Source of the DNA: Bacteroidota bacterium
GTDB taxonomy: Bacteria > Bacteroidota > Bacteroidia > Bacteroidales > WCHB1-69
Assembly: GCA_023459435.1 (NCBI GenBank)
Contig: JAEWUL010000171.1
Span: forward strand, 1 to 15,854
Direction of reading: 5' to 3'
DNA: 15,854 nucleotides
The position numbers and the translations under genes were made by a program. Under the pieces are notes generated by a model that did not search any database, was not told the DNA's origin, and saw only the letters and a list, made by a program, of their open reading frames with translations. Below are positions 1-7,991 of the stretch, piece by piece; position 1 is the stretch's first letter; each line of letters starts with the position of its first letter.

Positions 1-1997
1 ATCAATGCTTCCTGATCTCCCGGCAATCCCAGGGTTGCACGATCCTGAAACTCCCCTTCGTGGATGCCGGCCACAATGACAGCCACATCGGAGTTTCGGG
101 CTGTTTTCACAGCATGATGGATTAACCGCTGACGCTTTTTGGGATCTGTACCGTAATCCCATACCATTTTTATCCTTGCATTTCCAGCAGTTTCATAAAA
201 TTCTAGTTTTATGTTGTACGTTTTCCCTTTTACAAATCTGAAGGGGATGGTTGTAGTATTATAGGATGTTTTATAGAATTTATCAATAACAATTTCATTA
301 TCTATAGATAGCCTATATCCATCATTTCCCTCGATACCCAATTGGAATCTGCCGTTTTCCGGAGCCACCAGTTCACCTTCCCATCGGATGGAGTAGTTAT
401 CGTAAGGAATGAGATCAGGATTTGGGGAGAAAAGTGTCCACGATCCGTTGATGTGCGTTTCAATTTTTTGCATAACCGGATTACCGGAAAAATGGATATT
501 GTTGTAATAGGACACTTTCAGTCCATTTGGGAAAAAAGAAGGGGTTATGGTTTGAAAATCTGATTGATTGAGTTCTTCAATCCCTTTAGAGAAGTTGATT
601 TTGATCTCTTTAGGGAGACGTTCTTTTAATCCATTCAGGATCGATATTTTCTGAGCGCCTGGTCCGCTATAACCACCCAAACGAACGGTATCTGCATCAA
701 AACCGATTAAAGCAACAGATTTGATGTTCTGCAAGGGTAGTGTTTGGGTATCATTTTTGAGCAACACAAAAGATTCTTCTGCCATCTGTTCACAAAGATC
801 GCGATGTGCTTTACAATTGGTAATGGTATCTGAATCAGGAATTTCGAAATAAGGATTATCAAAAAGCCCTAATTCAAATTTGATATTAAGGACTCTTCGA
901 ACGGCTTCATCTATATTATTTTGAGAAATCAATCCTTTGTCAAAAGCTTCTTTAAAGAGGGGGTAATGGTTATAATCGGTTTGAAAGATCACATCGAGCC
1001 CACCATTGATAGCCTGTGATGTTGATTCTGCATAATTTTGAGCATTGAAATGGAGAACATTTGCTCCACCGACAGCACCGGCATCAGAAATCACAAACCC
1101 TTTGAAACCGAACTCTTTTTTCAGGATATCCTGCAAGAGTCTGCTATTTGAGGAGCAAGGGATTCCGTTCCAGGAGTTGTAGGAGCTCATAATCGATCTG
1201 GAGCCACCCATTTTGATACAAGCTTCGAAAGGGAGGAGGTGTGTTTGACGGAGAAACCATTCACTCCAGAAGACAGGATAGCTATCACGGCCACCCTCAC
1301 CGACGTTAGAGATGAAGTGTTTTGGTGTTGTAACAATCCCTTTGTTTTCGAATGGAAACACAAAAGCAACTCCCATGGCACTGGCCAGAAATGGGCATTC
1401 TCCGTATGTTTCTTCTGTTCTGCCCCAACGAACATCATGAGCCAGATTAACGACTGGAGATAAAATATCGTTAACTCCCCTCATTTCACATTCTGCAGCA
1501 ATGGCATCCGCTACCTGATACATGAGGTTAGGATTCCATGAAGCAGCCATTCCAATAGCCTGAGGGAATGAGGTGCAACCGTAGCGAATCAGTCCATGAA
1601 GAGATTCATCAAAAACCAGAATTGGAATTCCCAGACGTGTTTCTTCCATAAAAAAATGTTGTAATTCATTAATCTCCTGAAGTCTTTGGATAGAACTGAT
1701 TGGTTTCCAGGTCTCATAATTTAAAATTTGTTCATTCACGCTTGTTTCAGCTGCCCGGTCTGTCAATTGAAACCCCATGATCCCGTTTTTGAGTTGATCT
1801 TTTCCTATGGAAATATTTCCGGGAATCATAAATAGCTGCCAGAATTTCTCTTCCAGAGTCATTCTATGGAGAAGGTCATCTACACGAACCGGAATAGGAT
1901 TGTTAGGGTTTTTATAAGGGAGCAGCTGTGCGGAGGTTTTAACCAGTGAATTTAGGCAAAGTAGAGTGATCAGGGCAAATTTTCCAATATTTTTCAT
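1..1997 (-). CDS. Secreted glycoside hydrolase family 3 enzyme with PA14 domain (beta-glucosidase/beta-xylosidase type), C-terminus cut by window edge
   Basis: The minus-strand frame is open from ATG at 1997 to the left edge (665 codons, no stop), so this is the N-terminal part of a longer gene. Residues 1-23 form a Sec signal peptide with likely cleavage at TSA|Q; the cysteine at 14 has no lipobox. A GH3 N-terminal barrel follows: DVRWGRTEE at 188-196, KHF at 226-228, then FVISDAGAV with the presumed nucleophile D305. The GH3 C-terminal domain starts near residue 395 and is interrupted at about 490-625 by a PA14-like beta domain (YSIRWEGELVAPENGRF region). The loop EGEFQDR (647-653) matches the place where PA14-type GH3 enzymes carry their acid/base glutamate. 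Family knowledge: such enzymes remove terminal beta-linked glucose or xylose from plant oligosaccharides, usually in the periplasm. Substrate cannot be decided here. The remaining C-terminal domain and any FnIII tail lie outside. It is preceded by its own promoter candidate. Confidence 0.93.
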   Translation of the reverse strand, partial: MKNIGKFALITLLCLNSLVKTSAQLLPYKNPNNPIPVRVDDLLHRMTLEEKFWQLFMIPGNISIGKDQLKNGIMGFQLTDRAAETSVNEQILNYETWKPISSIQRLQEINELQHFFMEETRLGIPILVFDESLHGLIRYGCTSFPQAIGMAASWNPNLMYQVADAIAAECEMRGVNDILSPVVNLAHDVRWGRTEETYGECPFLASAMGVAFVFPFENKGIVTTPKHFISNVGEGGRDSYPVFWSEWFLRQTHLLPFEACIKMGGSRSIMSSYNSWNGIPCSSNSRLLQDILKKEFGFKGFVISDAGAVGGANVLHFNAQNYAESTSQAINGGLDVIFQTDYNHYPLFKEAFDKGLISQNNIDEAVRRVLNIKFELGLFDNPYFEIPDSDTITNCKAHRDLCEQMAEESFVLLKNDTQTLPLQNIKSVALIGFDADTVRLGGYSGPGAQKISILNGLKERLPKEIKINFSKGIEELNQSDFQTITPSFFPNGLKVSYYNNIHFSGNPVMQKIETHINGSWTLFSPNPDLIPYDNYSIRWEGELVAPENGRFQLGIEGNDGYRLSIDNEIVIDKFYKTSYNTTTIPFRFVKGKTYNIKLEFYETAGNARIKMVWDYGTDPKKRQRLIHHAVKTARNSDVAVIVAGIHEGEFQDRATLGLPGDQEAL

Positions 1998-2016
1998 GAA
2001 ATATAAAACTTTTTGG

Positions 2017-2024
2017 CAAAGATA
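2017..2024 (-). promoter_or_regulatory. Bacteroidota-type -7 promoter element for the GH3 gene
   Basis: On the minus strand this reads TATCTTTG, an exact match to the Bacteroidota -7 consensus TAnnTTTG. It lies 19 bases before the GH3 ATG, giving an inferred transcription start near 2012 and a short leader. A TTGG at about 2046-2049 is a possible but weak -33 element, about 21 bases upstream. The match is seen directly; promoter function is inferred. Confidence 0.5.
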
Positions 2025-2056
2025 AGAAAATTGGTTCAAGCGTATCCAATATACTA

Positions 2057-2083
2057 TTTGTGAATAATATTTCAGTACACAAA
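2057..2083. promoter_or_regulatory. Inverted repeat TTTGTG-N15-CACAAA upstream of the GH3 promoter
   Basis: Perfect six-base arms (2057-2062 and 2078-2083) are separated by 15 bases. The centre lies about 58 bases upstream of the inferred GH3 transcription start, a position typical of activator sites. No regulator gene is in the window. Six-base arms in AT-rich DNA can arise by chance, so this is only a candidate operator. The rest of the 142-base gap (1998-2139) shows no clear terminator. Confidence 0.25.
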
Positions 2084-2139
2084 GTTATGTATGGTAGCAG
2101 CAATCTCATGAAATGGATTGATCAGGTTAAAAGGGCCCA

Positions 2140-3768
2140 TTACTGCACAATTACTTTTTTATCCTTTGGATATTTTACAGAATATTTAATGGTAACCGTT
2201 TTGGTTTCATTGGGTTGAAGATTCAATTTCCACTCGATTTTTCCGGTTTCTTTTGTAAGATTACCATTAGAGGATTCGATTAAATCAACCACTATTTTCT
2301 CATCTGTTGAGATTGGAATTTGATCAAAAACGGAGGTTGTGGTGGCATAAGATTTATTATTTCTGATTGTAATTTTAAAACCTACTGTTTCCTTCACATT
2401 GGAACCGGTAAATGTTTTTTCAGAGAAAGTGGTTATTTTTTCCCTTTTGATGGTAACGTTATTATCCACACCGAAGGAGATATCCAGCGTATCTGAGAAT
2501 TGAGAAGTATTGATCATTGATTTACCTACATAGCTGTTTTCCAGATAAAGTTTGGCCATTCCACTGGTTAAATCCGCTTTTCCCCAATCTAAAATACGGG
2601 CAATCAAATAAACGTTTTCGGAGAGTTTGGGGATGGTCTGATAATCATATACCGCATTTAAAGTACCCTCTCCGTAGGTTACTGCTGTTGTATTTTGAGA
2701 TGAAATGATGGTTTGAGGGTTTTGGACGATGTACTCTTTCACGGTTTCTGACGTAGCAGAAGCGACCGATTGCTGAGGGGCAGGAGAAAAATAGCCGGCA
2801 TCTTTTCCACGATTTACGGATCCTTCAGTAACCGCCATATCGTATGAAACAGCCGCACCTTTTTGATAAACTGAGGTGTTCGTTACTGAAACGGGTTGGA
2901 AATAAGTCAAATAATAAGGACTTAAGAATGGAATCTGAGCAGAAACCTGTGTTTTAGCGGATGACAATACGATATCAACATCCTTCCATTCAACCCCTGT
3001 GTTTTGTTGAATATTTGCAAAATAAGTAATCTCTAAAGGCTTGTTAAAACCGGTAAAACGGATATCATATGAAGGGTACCAGGAAGCATTCCAGGTGTAA
3101 TAACTAAAAACCATTTTGGCCGTTTTGGCTTGTTTGCCATCTATCACTACGATAATTGTACCGGAAGGGGTCCCTGTCTGATTGGAGATGGTTTGTAGCT
3201 GGGCCGTTAATTTAGCCAATTCATCTTTATATTTTTGAATGAGACGTTGTCTTTTTAAGGCATCTAAAGCGAGGGTTTCATAGTTTGAGCCATAAATTTG
3301 ATTCATGGTTTTAAACGTTTCGGGATTGATGGCTTCATTTTTCCCATTGATTTGCTTGTTTACTGTTAAAAAATCGATTTTCTCTTTGATGATTTTCACC
3401 CAAACCTCTTCCTCTTCAACTTTACTTTTCAATTCATCGATCTTGTCCATCAATTTTTTGGTCTCGGCATCTTTATCCAACTCATTGATATAATCTGTCT
3501 GATATTGCACATTCAATATGGTAAAACTACCATCGCTGATGATCCGGATACTCTCTTCATTGAGGTTGTATGTAAGTCCTGTAAGTTTGATTTTCATCTG
3601 TCCTTTCTGAATTGGGAATGAGACCTCATTTTGCAGTTGGGCACCTTGAGGATAGATGGTTGCTTTTTTGATGGCAGATGGAAGCACTTTTTCAAATTGT
3701 GCAAATATCAATATTGGGGAAACCAATATTAGAAAAAGGATAATGGATAATTTTTTCATGGGGTTCAT
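2140..3768 (-). CDS. MuiA-family (mucoidy inhibitor A-like) secreted protein with DUF4140 and DUF4139 domains
   Basis: This is a 542-residue protein with an N-terminal signal peptide (hydrophobic 7-21, likely cleavage IFA|Q at 23/24), so it is probably periplasmic or surface-exposed. Residues about 28-125 match DUF4140 (KKATIYPQGAQL at the start). Charged, heptad-like stretches at about 95-131 and 165-195 suggest coiled coils. DUF4139 begins near 200, with the typical TWNASWYPSYDIR at 225-237, and runs to the end. A low-complexity Ser/Thr/Gln/Ala-rich segment (about 290-365) interrupts it. The family is named for a protein linked to suppression of mucoidy, but its biochemical function is not established. 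Two in-frame starts exist: ATG at 3768 and ATG at 3759; the second gives MKKLS and an equally good signal peptide. It lies 107 bases downstream of the helicase-nuclease gene on the same strand and may have its own weak promoter. Confidence 0.88.
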   Translation of the reverse strand: MNPMKKLSIILFLILVSPILIFAQFEKVLPSAIKKATIYPQGAQLQNEVSFPIQKGQMKIKLTGLTYNLNEESIRIISDGSFTILNVQYQTDYINELDKDAETKKLMDKIDELKSKVEEEEVWVKIIKEKIDFLTVNKQINGKNEAINPETFKTMNQIYGSNYETLALDALKRQRLIQKYKDELAKLTAQLQTISNQTGTPSGTIIVVIDGKQAKTAKMVFSYYTWNASWYPSYDIRFTGFNKPLEITYFANIQQNTGVEWKDVDIVLSSAKTQVSAQIPFLSPYYLTYFQPVSVTNTSVYQKGAAVSYDMAVTEGSVNRGKDAGYFSPAPQQSVASATSETVKEYIVQNPQTIISSQNTTAVTYGEGTLNAVYDYQTIPKLSENVYLIARILDWGKADLTSGMAKLYLENSYVGKSMINTSQFSDTLDISFGVDNNVTIKREKITTFSEKTFTGSNVKETVGFKITIRNNKSYATTTSVFDQIPISTDEKIVVDLIESSNGNLTKETGKIEWKLNLQPNETKTVTIKYSVKYPKDKKVIVQ

Positions 3769-3808
3769 TTTATGTGTTTAAACTGGAAGTTTTTTATAAT
3801 GGATTTTT

Positions 3809-3816
3809 CAAATACA
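3809..3816 (-). promoter_or_regulatory. Weak Bacteroidota-type promoter candidate for the MuiA-family gene
   Basis: The minus strand reads TGTATTTG, one mismatch from TAnnTTTG, 40 bases before the ATG at 3768. A TTTG lies 21 bases further upstream as a possible -33 element. Spacing is acceptable but the core is imperfect, so read-through from tsaD and the helicase gene is an equal possibility. The remainder of the gap 3769-3875 is AT-rich without other visible signals. Confidence 0.25.
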
Positions 3817-3875
3817 TATTATTACTATAAGACTTCCCAAAACATGGAAAGTTAACAGCCTGTTTGATGATTTGA

Positions 3876-6800
3876 TCACAAGTAAAGCAGTTTCCCCTTC
3901 ACACTTTCATAGCCCATCTCTTTTAGTTTGGTACAATAAAGATCAATCTGTTCCTGATGTTTTTCTGAAGGGGAGCCCGTTTTGTAATCAATTACAACCA
4001 CTTGATCATCCATAAAAATAACACGGTCAGGTCGCAAAATTGAACCATCAGTGGAAATAATACTGGTTTCGTTCAGCACATTCAAATGGTTTTGGAAGTA
4101 CGGTGCATACTCATCATCTAGGATCAATTTTTCCAATAACTGTTGAATATAATGGTTGTATTTTTCAGGAATATCCATAAGTAATTGCTGAATTTCAGAT
4201 TGTTTTTCAGGAAATCTTTTTAATTCTGATAAAAACTGGTGCACATAGATACCCCGTTCTTGTTCCTCATTCCATGCTTTATGCGCATCAAAAGCCAGAT
4301 ATTGCGGATCTAAATTAAAATCGGAAACAAATATTTTAGACATTTCAACATGTTTTTCGGTTGAGTACATCATGGTAGGAATGGGTTCCGGGATCGTTTT
4401 CTTCTCGATCGGAGTTAGAAACCTTTCCCCATCATAGAAATAGCGGTTTGAATCGGTTTGTTCTGCTGTAATATTTTGATTGATAAACCGATCTAATAAT
4501 TTTGAATAGTTCCCTTTTTGTTTGCCTTGTGTGATGAGATATAATCTATCTTTAGGCCTGGTGTGTGCCACATATAGTTTGTTAATCTGATCTAAAGTTG
4601 AGAAATGGTGCTCATCGTCATTCAGATCTTTATAATCATGAGGCACTTCCCCTTTTTTGAGGTAAACCCAACTGTATGGCAATCCTGTAATTTGATCTTT
4701 ATCTTTGACCCAATGGTAGCTTTTGGTTTTAGCATAACTATATTGAGTAAATGGAAGTATCACAATGGGGTACGCTAATCCTTTGGCTTTATGGATGGTT
4801 GTAATGGTTACTGCGTTTATTTTGGCTGGGGATGTTAAGGTTAGCTTCTCCTTTTTTTGCTCCCACCAATCCAGAAATAATGGAATACTACCGATCGATT
4901 TCTTCACAAATGCATTGATATTTTCCAGTAACATAATAACAAACGGATCATTTTCTGTGATTTTAAAAATCGTAATGATCTTATTCACTAAAGTAAAGAG
5001 GGGTGTATCCATGAGCTCTTTTGATGACAAACGGATCTCAAATTGTGCTAAAAACTGATGAAATAAGGTTTCATCATCGAGACTTTGAAATAGATCCCCC
5101 TGCATGTCAGGATATGATCGTATCACATAATGCCCAATAATCATCCTCGCCATTTTGTTTTTAGGATTCATGAGGTAGTATAGCGATGATATGATCACCA
5201 TCACCTCTTGTGATGAAGATAGTAGTAAGGAATCAGAAGAGATCACAGGAATATTGTGTTGTGATAACCATTCCCCCATAGCAGAACCCAGCTCGTTGGA
5301 ACTCACCAGAACTGCTATTTCACCATAAGGGATCCCCTCTCCAATAATCTCCTGAATCGTTTTTAATGTTTCGGTTAATAGGTATTCTGTGGTATTATCA
5401 GAATCTGTTTTATCTTTAAATCTGATCGAGACCATTCCATTAGATTTTGATTCATCAATAGCTTGATTTACATCTTTATAGTATGGTTCCAAATCTGAAA
5501 AATCATTTTGTTGCACCCAAAAAGAATAAAAGCGATTATTAAAATCAACAATGGCTCTGGAAGAACGGTAATTTTTACCCAGATTTTCCAACTGATAATC
5601 AACACCCTCAATGGCATAAGGATTTACCATTTTCTTAAATGATTCATATTGAGACAGATGGTACAACAAAGAGGAGTCTCCATTCCGAAAACGGTAAATG
5701 GCTTGTTTTACATCACCAAAAATAAAAGTTTTTCCTTTCTCATTGAAATCATTGAATCCGGCTAAACTATTTTTAATTAATGGCAGGATATTTTCCCACT
5801 GCATTTTGGAAGTATCCTGAAATTCATCCAGAAAAAAATAGCTGTATTTATTACCGAGCTTCTCAAAAATATAGGGAGTCTCTTCATCTTTTACCTGATC
5901 ATAGATGGTGCCGTTGGTTTCAGTCAGGTAGAATAGGTTATCCTGTTCTTTTATTTCATCAATAACACTTTTAATATCAATCAGTAACGCAAGTTGAGAG
6001 CAGTTTTTCCCCAAAAAATTGATTTTGACACAATTGTCATAGGTCTCAATAATTTGAGCAATATGGTTTTGATGTTCATAAATCAATGCTTCTATTTCGT
6101 GAGGAAGCCCTTTTTTGTATTTTTTTTCTAATTTTTCATGAAAGGAATCCGCCGTTAGTTCATCCATTTTGGATATTATTTTAAGGAAAAAGGCAGTGTC
6201 AATTTGATGTTTTTCAATAAATTGTCTGTATTTTTCCATAGCCTCATCGTGTTCTTTTTGAACTTTCTTTTTCAGTTGATTGACGTGTAAGGCTGCCATG
6301 TCAAATTTAGTATGGCTTTGGGTACTAAGTTCTTTGAGGGCTTCAAAAGCATCTTCGTTAAAGATGTTTTTTAATAGGGCGGTGAGTTCCCTTTCAATTT
6401 TCCATTTACCGGTATTTTCAATTTTGGATTCAATCACTCCAAGGACTCTTTTGGAGAGCTCTTTATTGTCGATGGAAAGTTTATTAAGGAGTAAATCAAT
6501 GGTTTGTTCATATAGTTCATCCAATTGAATCTCAAGATTATAGTTCATATTTAACCCTAGTTCAAAAGAGAATGCTCTTAAAATTCTCTGAAAAAAAGCA
6601 TCGATGGTACTGATGGCAAAGTTATCATAATCGTATAGTATTTCTTGCAACAGTTGGAGCGCTTGTTTTTTAATATAAATGTCAAAAGGGAGATCCAATC
6701 CCTGGGTTTCCAGAATTGACCGGATGGCATTATAGGTTGCTTTTAAAGAATCGTTCAGTTGTTCGTAGGGTTGGAATGCAAAACTTCTGAGGGCTTCCAG

Positions 6801-6956
6801 TATTCTATTCTTCATTTCAGCAGTTGCATTATTGGTAAATGTAATTGCTAAAATATGTTTATATTTTTTGGGGGCTGGGAGTGCCAGGGAGAGGTATTCC
6901 ACCACCAGTCTGGATGTTTTGCCTGAACCTGCAGAAGCTGTATATACGGTGAACAT
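3876..6956 (-). CDS. AddA/RecB-like UvrD-family helicase with C-terminal PD-(D/E)XK nuclease
   Basis: This 1026-residue superfamily 1A helicase carries all main motifs: Walker A ASAGSGKT (7-14, K13), motif Ia TFTNNATAEM (39-48), Walker B DEFQDTS (377-383), GDVKQAIYRFR (414-424), NYRSS (462-466), TIHKAKG (720-726) and VAHTR (796-800). A RecB-type nuclease domain follows near 890: H906, then RPD with D977 and IDYKTG with D990 and K992. The 13-residue spacing of the two aspartates equals that of the catalytic pair D1067/D1080 in E. coli RecB. The likely role is unwinding and resecting double-strand DNA ends to load RecA, as in AddAB. The protein is somewhat shorter than Bacillus AddA (about 1,230 residues). 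The ATG is two bases after the tsaD stop, so the two are almost certainly co-transcribed. No AddB-like partner is in the window. It could also be annotated simply as a UvrD-helicase domain protein. Confidence 0.93.
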   Translation of the reverse strand: MFTVYTASAGSGKTSRLVVEYLSLALPAPKKYKHILAITFTNNATAEMKNRILEALRSFAFQPYEQLNDSLKATYNAIRSILETQGLDLPFDIYIKKQALQLLQEILYDYDNFAISTIDAFFQRILRAFSFELGLNMNYNLEIQLDELYEQTIDLLLNKLSIDNKELSKRVLGVIESKIENTGKWKIERELTALLKNIFNEDAFEALKELSTQSHTKFDMAALHVNQLKKKVQKEHDEAMEKYRQFIEKHQIDTAFFLKIISKMDELTADSFHEKLEKKYKKGLPHEIEALIYEHQNHIAQIIETYDNCVKINFLGKNCSQLALLIDIKSVIDEIKEQDNLFYLTETNGTIYDQVKDEETPYIFEKLGNKYSYFFLDEFQDTSKMQWENILPLIKNSLAGFNDFNEKGKTFIFGDVKQAIYRFRNGDSSLLYHLSQYESFKKMVNPYAIEGVDYQLENLGKNYRSSRAIVDFNNRFYSFWVQQNDFSDLEPYYKDVNQAIDESKSNGMVSIRFKDKTDSDNTTEYLLTETLKTIQEIIGEGIPYGEIAVLVSSNELGSAMGEWLSQHNIPVISSDSLLLSSSQEVMVIISSLYYLMNPKNKMARMIIGHYVIRSYPDMQGDLFQSLDDETLFHQFLAQFEIRLSSKELMDTPLFTLVNKIITIFKITENDPFVIMLLENINAFVKKSIGSIPLFLDWWEQKKEKLTLTSPAKINAVTITTIHKAKGLAYPIVILPFTQYSYAKTKSYHWVKDKDQITGLPYSWVYLKKGEVPHDYKDLNDDEHHFSTLDQINKLYVAHTRPKDRLYLITQGKQKGNYSKLLDRFINQNITAEQTDSNRYFYDGERFLTPIEKKTIPEPIPTMMYSTEKHVEMSKIFVSDFNLDPQYLAFDAHKAWNEEQERGIYVHQFLSELKRFPEKQSEIQQLLMDIPEKYNHYIQQLLEKLILDDEYAPYFQNHLNVLNETSIISTDGSILRPDRVIFMDDQVVVIDYKTGSPSEKHQEQIDLYCTKLKEMGYESVKGKLLYL

Positions 6957-6958
6957 CT

Positions 6959-7975
6959 CTATTTGATTGAGGAGTATGGAACATTTGTTAAATCTGAAAA
7001 CGCACCCTGCAGATACTTAAAATAGCCACACACAGCGATCATAGCAGCATTATCGGTTGTTAATGATAAGGGGGGGATACAAACTTTTTTGTGGTATTTT
7101 TCTGAAAGTTGGACCATTGCATTTCTTAAGGCTGAATTGGCTGCAACACCACCTGATAAAGCGAAATTGGTAAATGAAGTTTGTTGAAGAGCAAGCTCCA
7201 TTTTATCTGTGAGTGATTTTACAATAGCATATTGAATGGAAGCTGCCAGGTCGTTGATGTTTTCATCAATAAAACTTGGATTCTCCTTCAACTGATCTCT
7301 TAAAAAGTAAAGAAAAGAGGTTTTAAGACCACTGAAGCTAAAATCCAGATCGGGCAATCTGGCGGGAGCGAACTTAAATTTTTGAGGATCACCATCTTGC
7401 GCTAATTTATCAATTACCGGACCACCAGGATAAGGGAGCCCCAGAATTTTTGCCGCTTTGTCAAAAGCTTCACCGGCTGCATCATCAATGGTTTTCCCAA
7501 TGATTTTCATGTCAAAATAGTCCCTAACCTCTAAAATTTGGGTATGTCCGCCTGAAACAGTAAGGCATAAAAATGGAAACTTAGGTTTTACTTTGGCCTC
7601 ATTGGGGAAGTCTAAAAAGTTAGCTAAAACGTGAGCTTGGAGATGATCGACAATGATAACGGGGATATCTAAACTTAATGAAAGTGCTTTTGCAAACGAA
7701 CTACCCACTAATAATGAGCCTAAAAGTCCGGGGCCATTGGTATATGCGATTGCTGATATTTGTTTTTTGTTTATCTTTGCACGTTTTAGAGCTGTATCGA
7801 CGACTGGAATGATATTTTGCTGATGAGCGCGGGATGCTAGTTCAGGTACCACACCACCAAATTCGGCGTGTACTTTTTGACCAGCAATAACGTTAGACAA
7901 TATGGTAGTATCCTCAATAACAGCAGCTGAAGTATCATCACAGGAGGATTCGATGCCTAAAATGTATGTTGACAT
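6959..7975 (-). CDS. tsaD: tRNA N6-adenosine threonylcarbamoyltransferase TsaD
   Basis: This 338-residue protein has the usual TsaD length. It transfers the threonylcarbamoyl group from threonylcarbamoyl-AMP to A37 of ANN-decoding tRNAs, working with TsaB and TsaE in the cytoplasm. Visible signatures are ILGIESSCDDTSAAV (5-19), GGVVPELASRAH (40-51), metal ligands H111 and H115 in DHLQAH with D308 in TTDNAA, SGGHTQ (141-146), FSFSGLKTS (212-220) and ALSGGVAAN (272-280). H111 and H115 fall at the same positions as in E. coli TsaD. I chose the ATG at 7975, since homologues begin at MSTYILGIESS. The open frame continues to 8113, but those 46 extra residues are unlike TsaD and overlap tamB. The gene is divergent from tamB with only 16 bases between the starts, and is followed after two bases by the helicase-nuclease gene. 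Confidence 0.97.
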   Translation of the reverse strand: MSTYILGIESSCDDTSAAVIEDTTILSNVIAGQKVHAEFGGVVPELASRAHQQNIIPVVDTALKRAKINKKQISAIAYTNGPGLLGSLLVGSSFAKALSLSLDIPVIIVDHLQAHVLANFLDFPNEAKVKPKFPFLCLTVSGGHTQILEVRDYFDMKIIGKTIDDAAGEAFDKAAKILGLPYPGGPVIDKLAQDGDPQKFKFAPARLPDLDFSFSGLKTSFLYFLRDQLKENPSFIDENINDLAASIQYAIVKSLTDKMELALQQTSFTNFALSGGVAANSALRNAMVQLSEKYHKKVCIPPLSLTTDNAAMIAVCGYFKYLQGAFSDLTNVPYSSIK

Positions 7976-7991
7976 GTTATTATAATTTTTT

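Noticed and set aside
342..563. Plus-strand frame of 73 codons opposite the GH3 gene
   Set aside because: It is antisense to the PA14-coding part of GH3, with no recognisable domain or promoter.
1187..1438. Minus-strand frame of 83 codons inside the GH3 gene
   Set aside because: It is a shifted reading of the GH3 coding region, which is intact over this stretch with clear GH3 motifs in its own frame.
2105..2125. Possible hairpin CAATC/GATTG in the gap after the MuiA-family gene as a terminator
   Set aside because: The stem is only five AT-rich pairs with no following T run on the minus strand; too weak to call.
4765..5058. Plus-strand frame of 97 codons with hydrophobic stretches
   Set aside because: It is antisense to the well-supported helicase-nuclease gene; hydrophobicity on the opposite strand is a common artefact.
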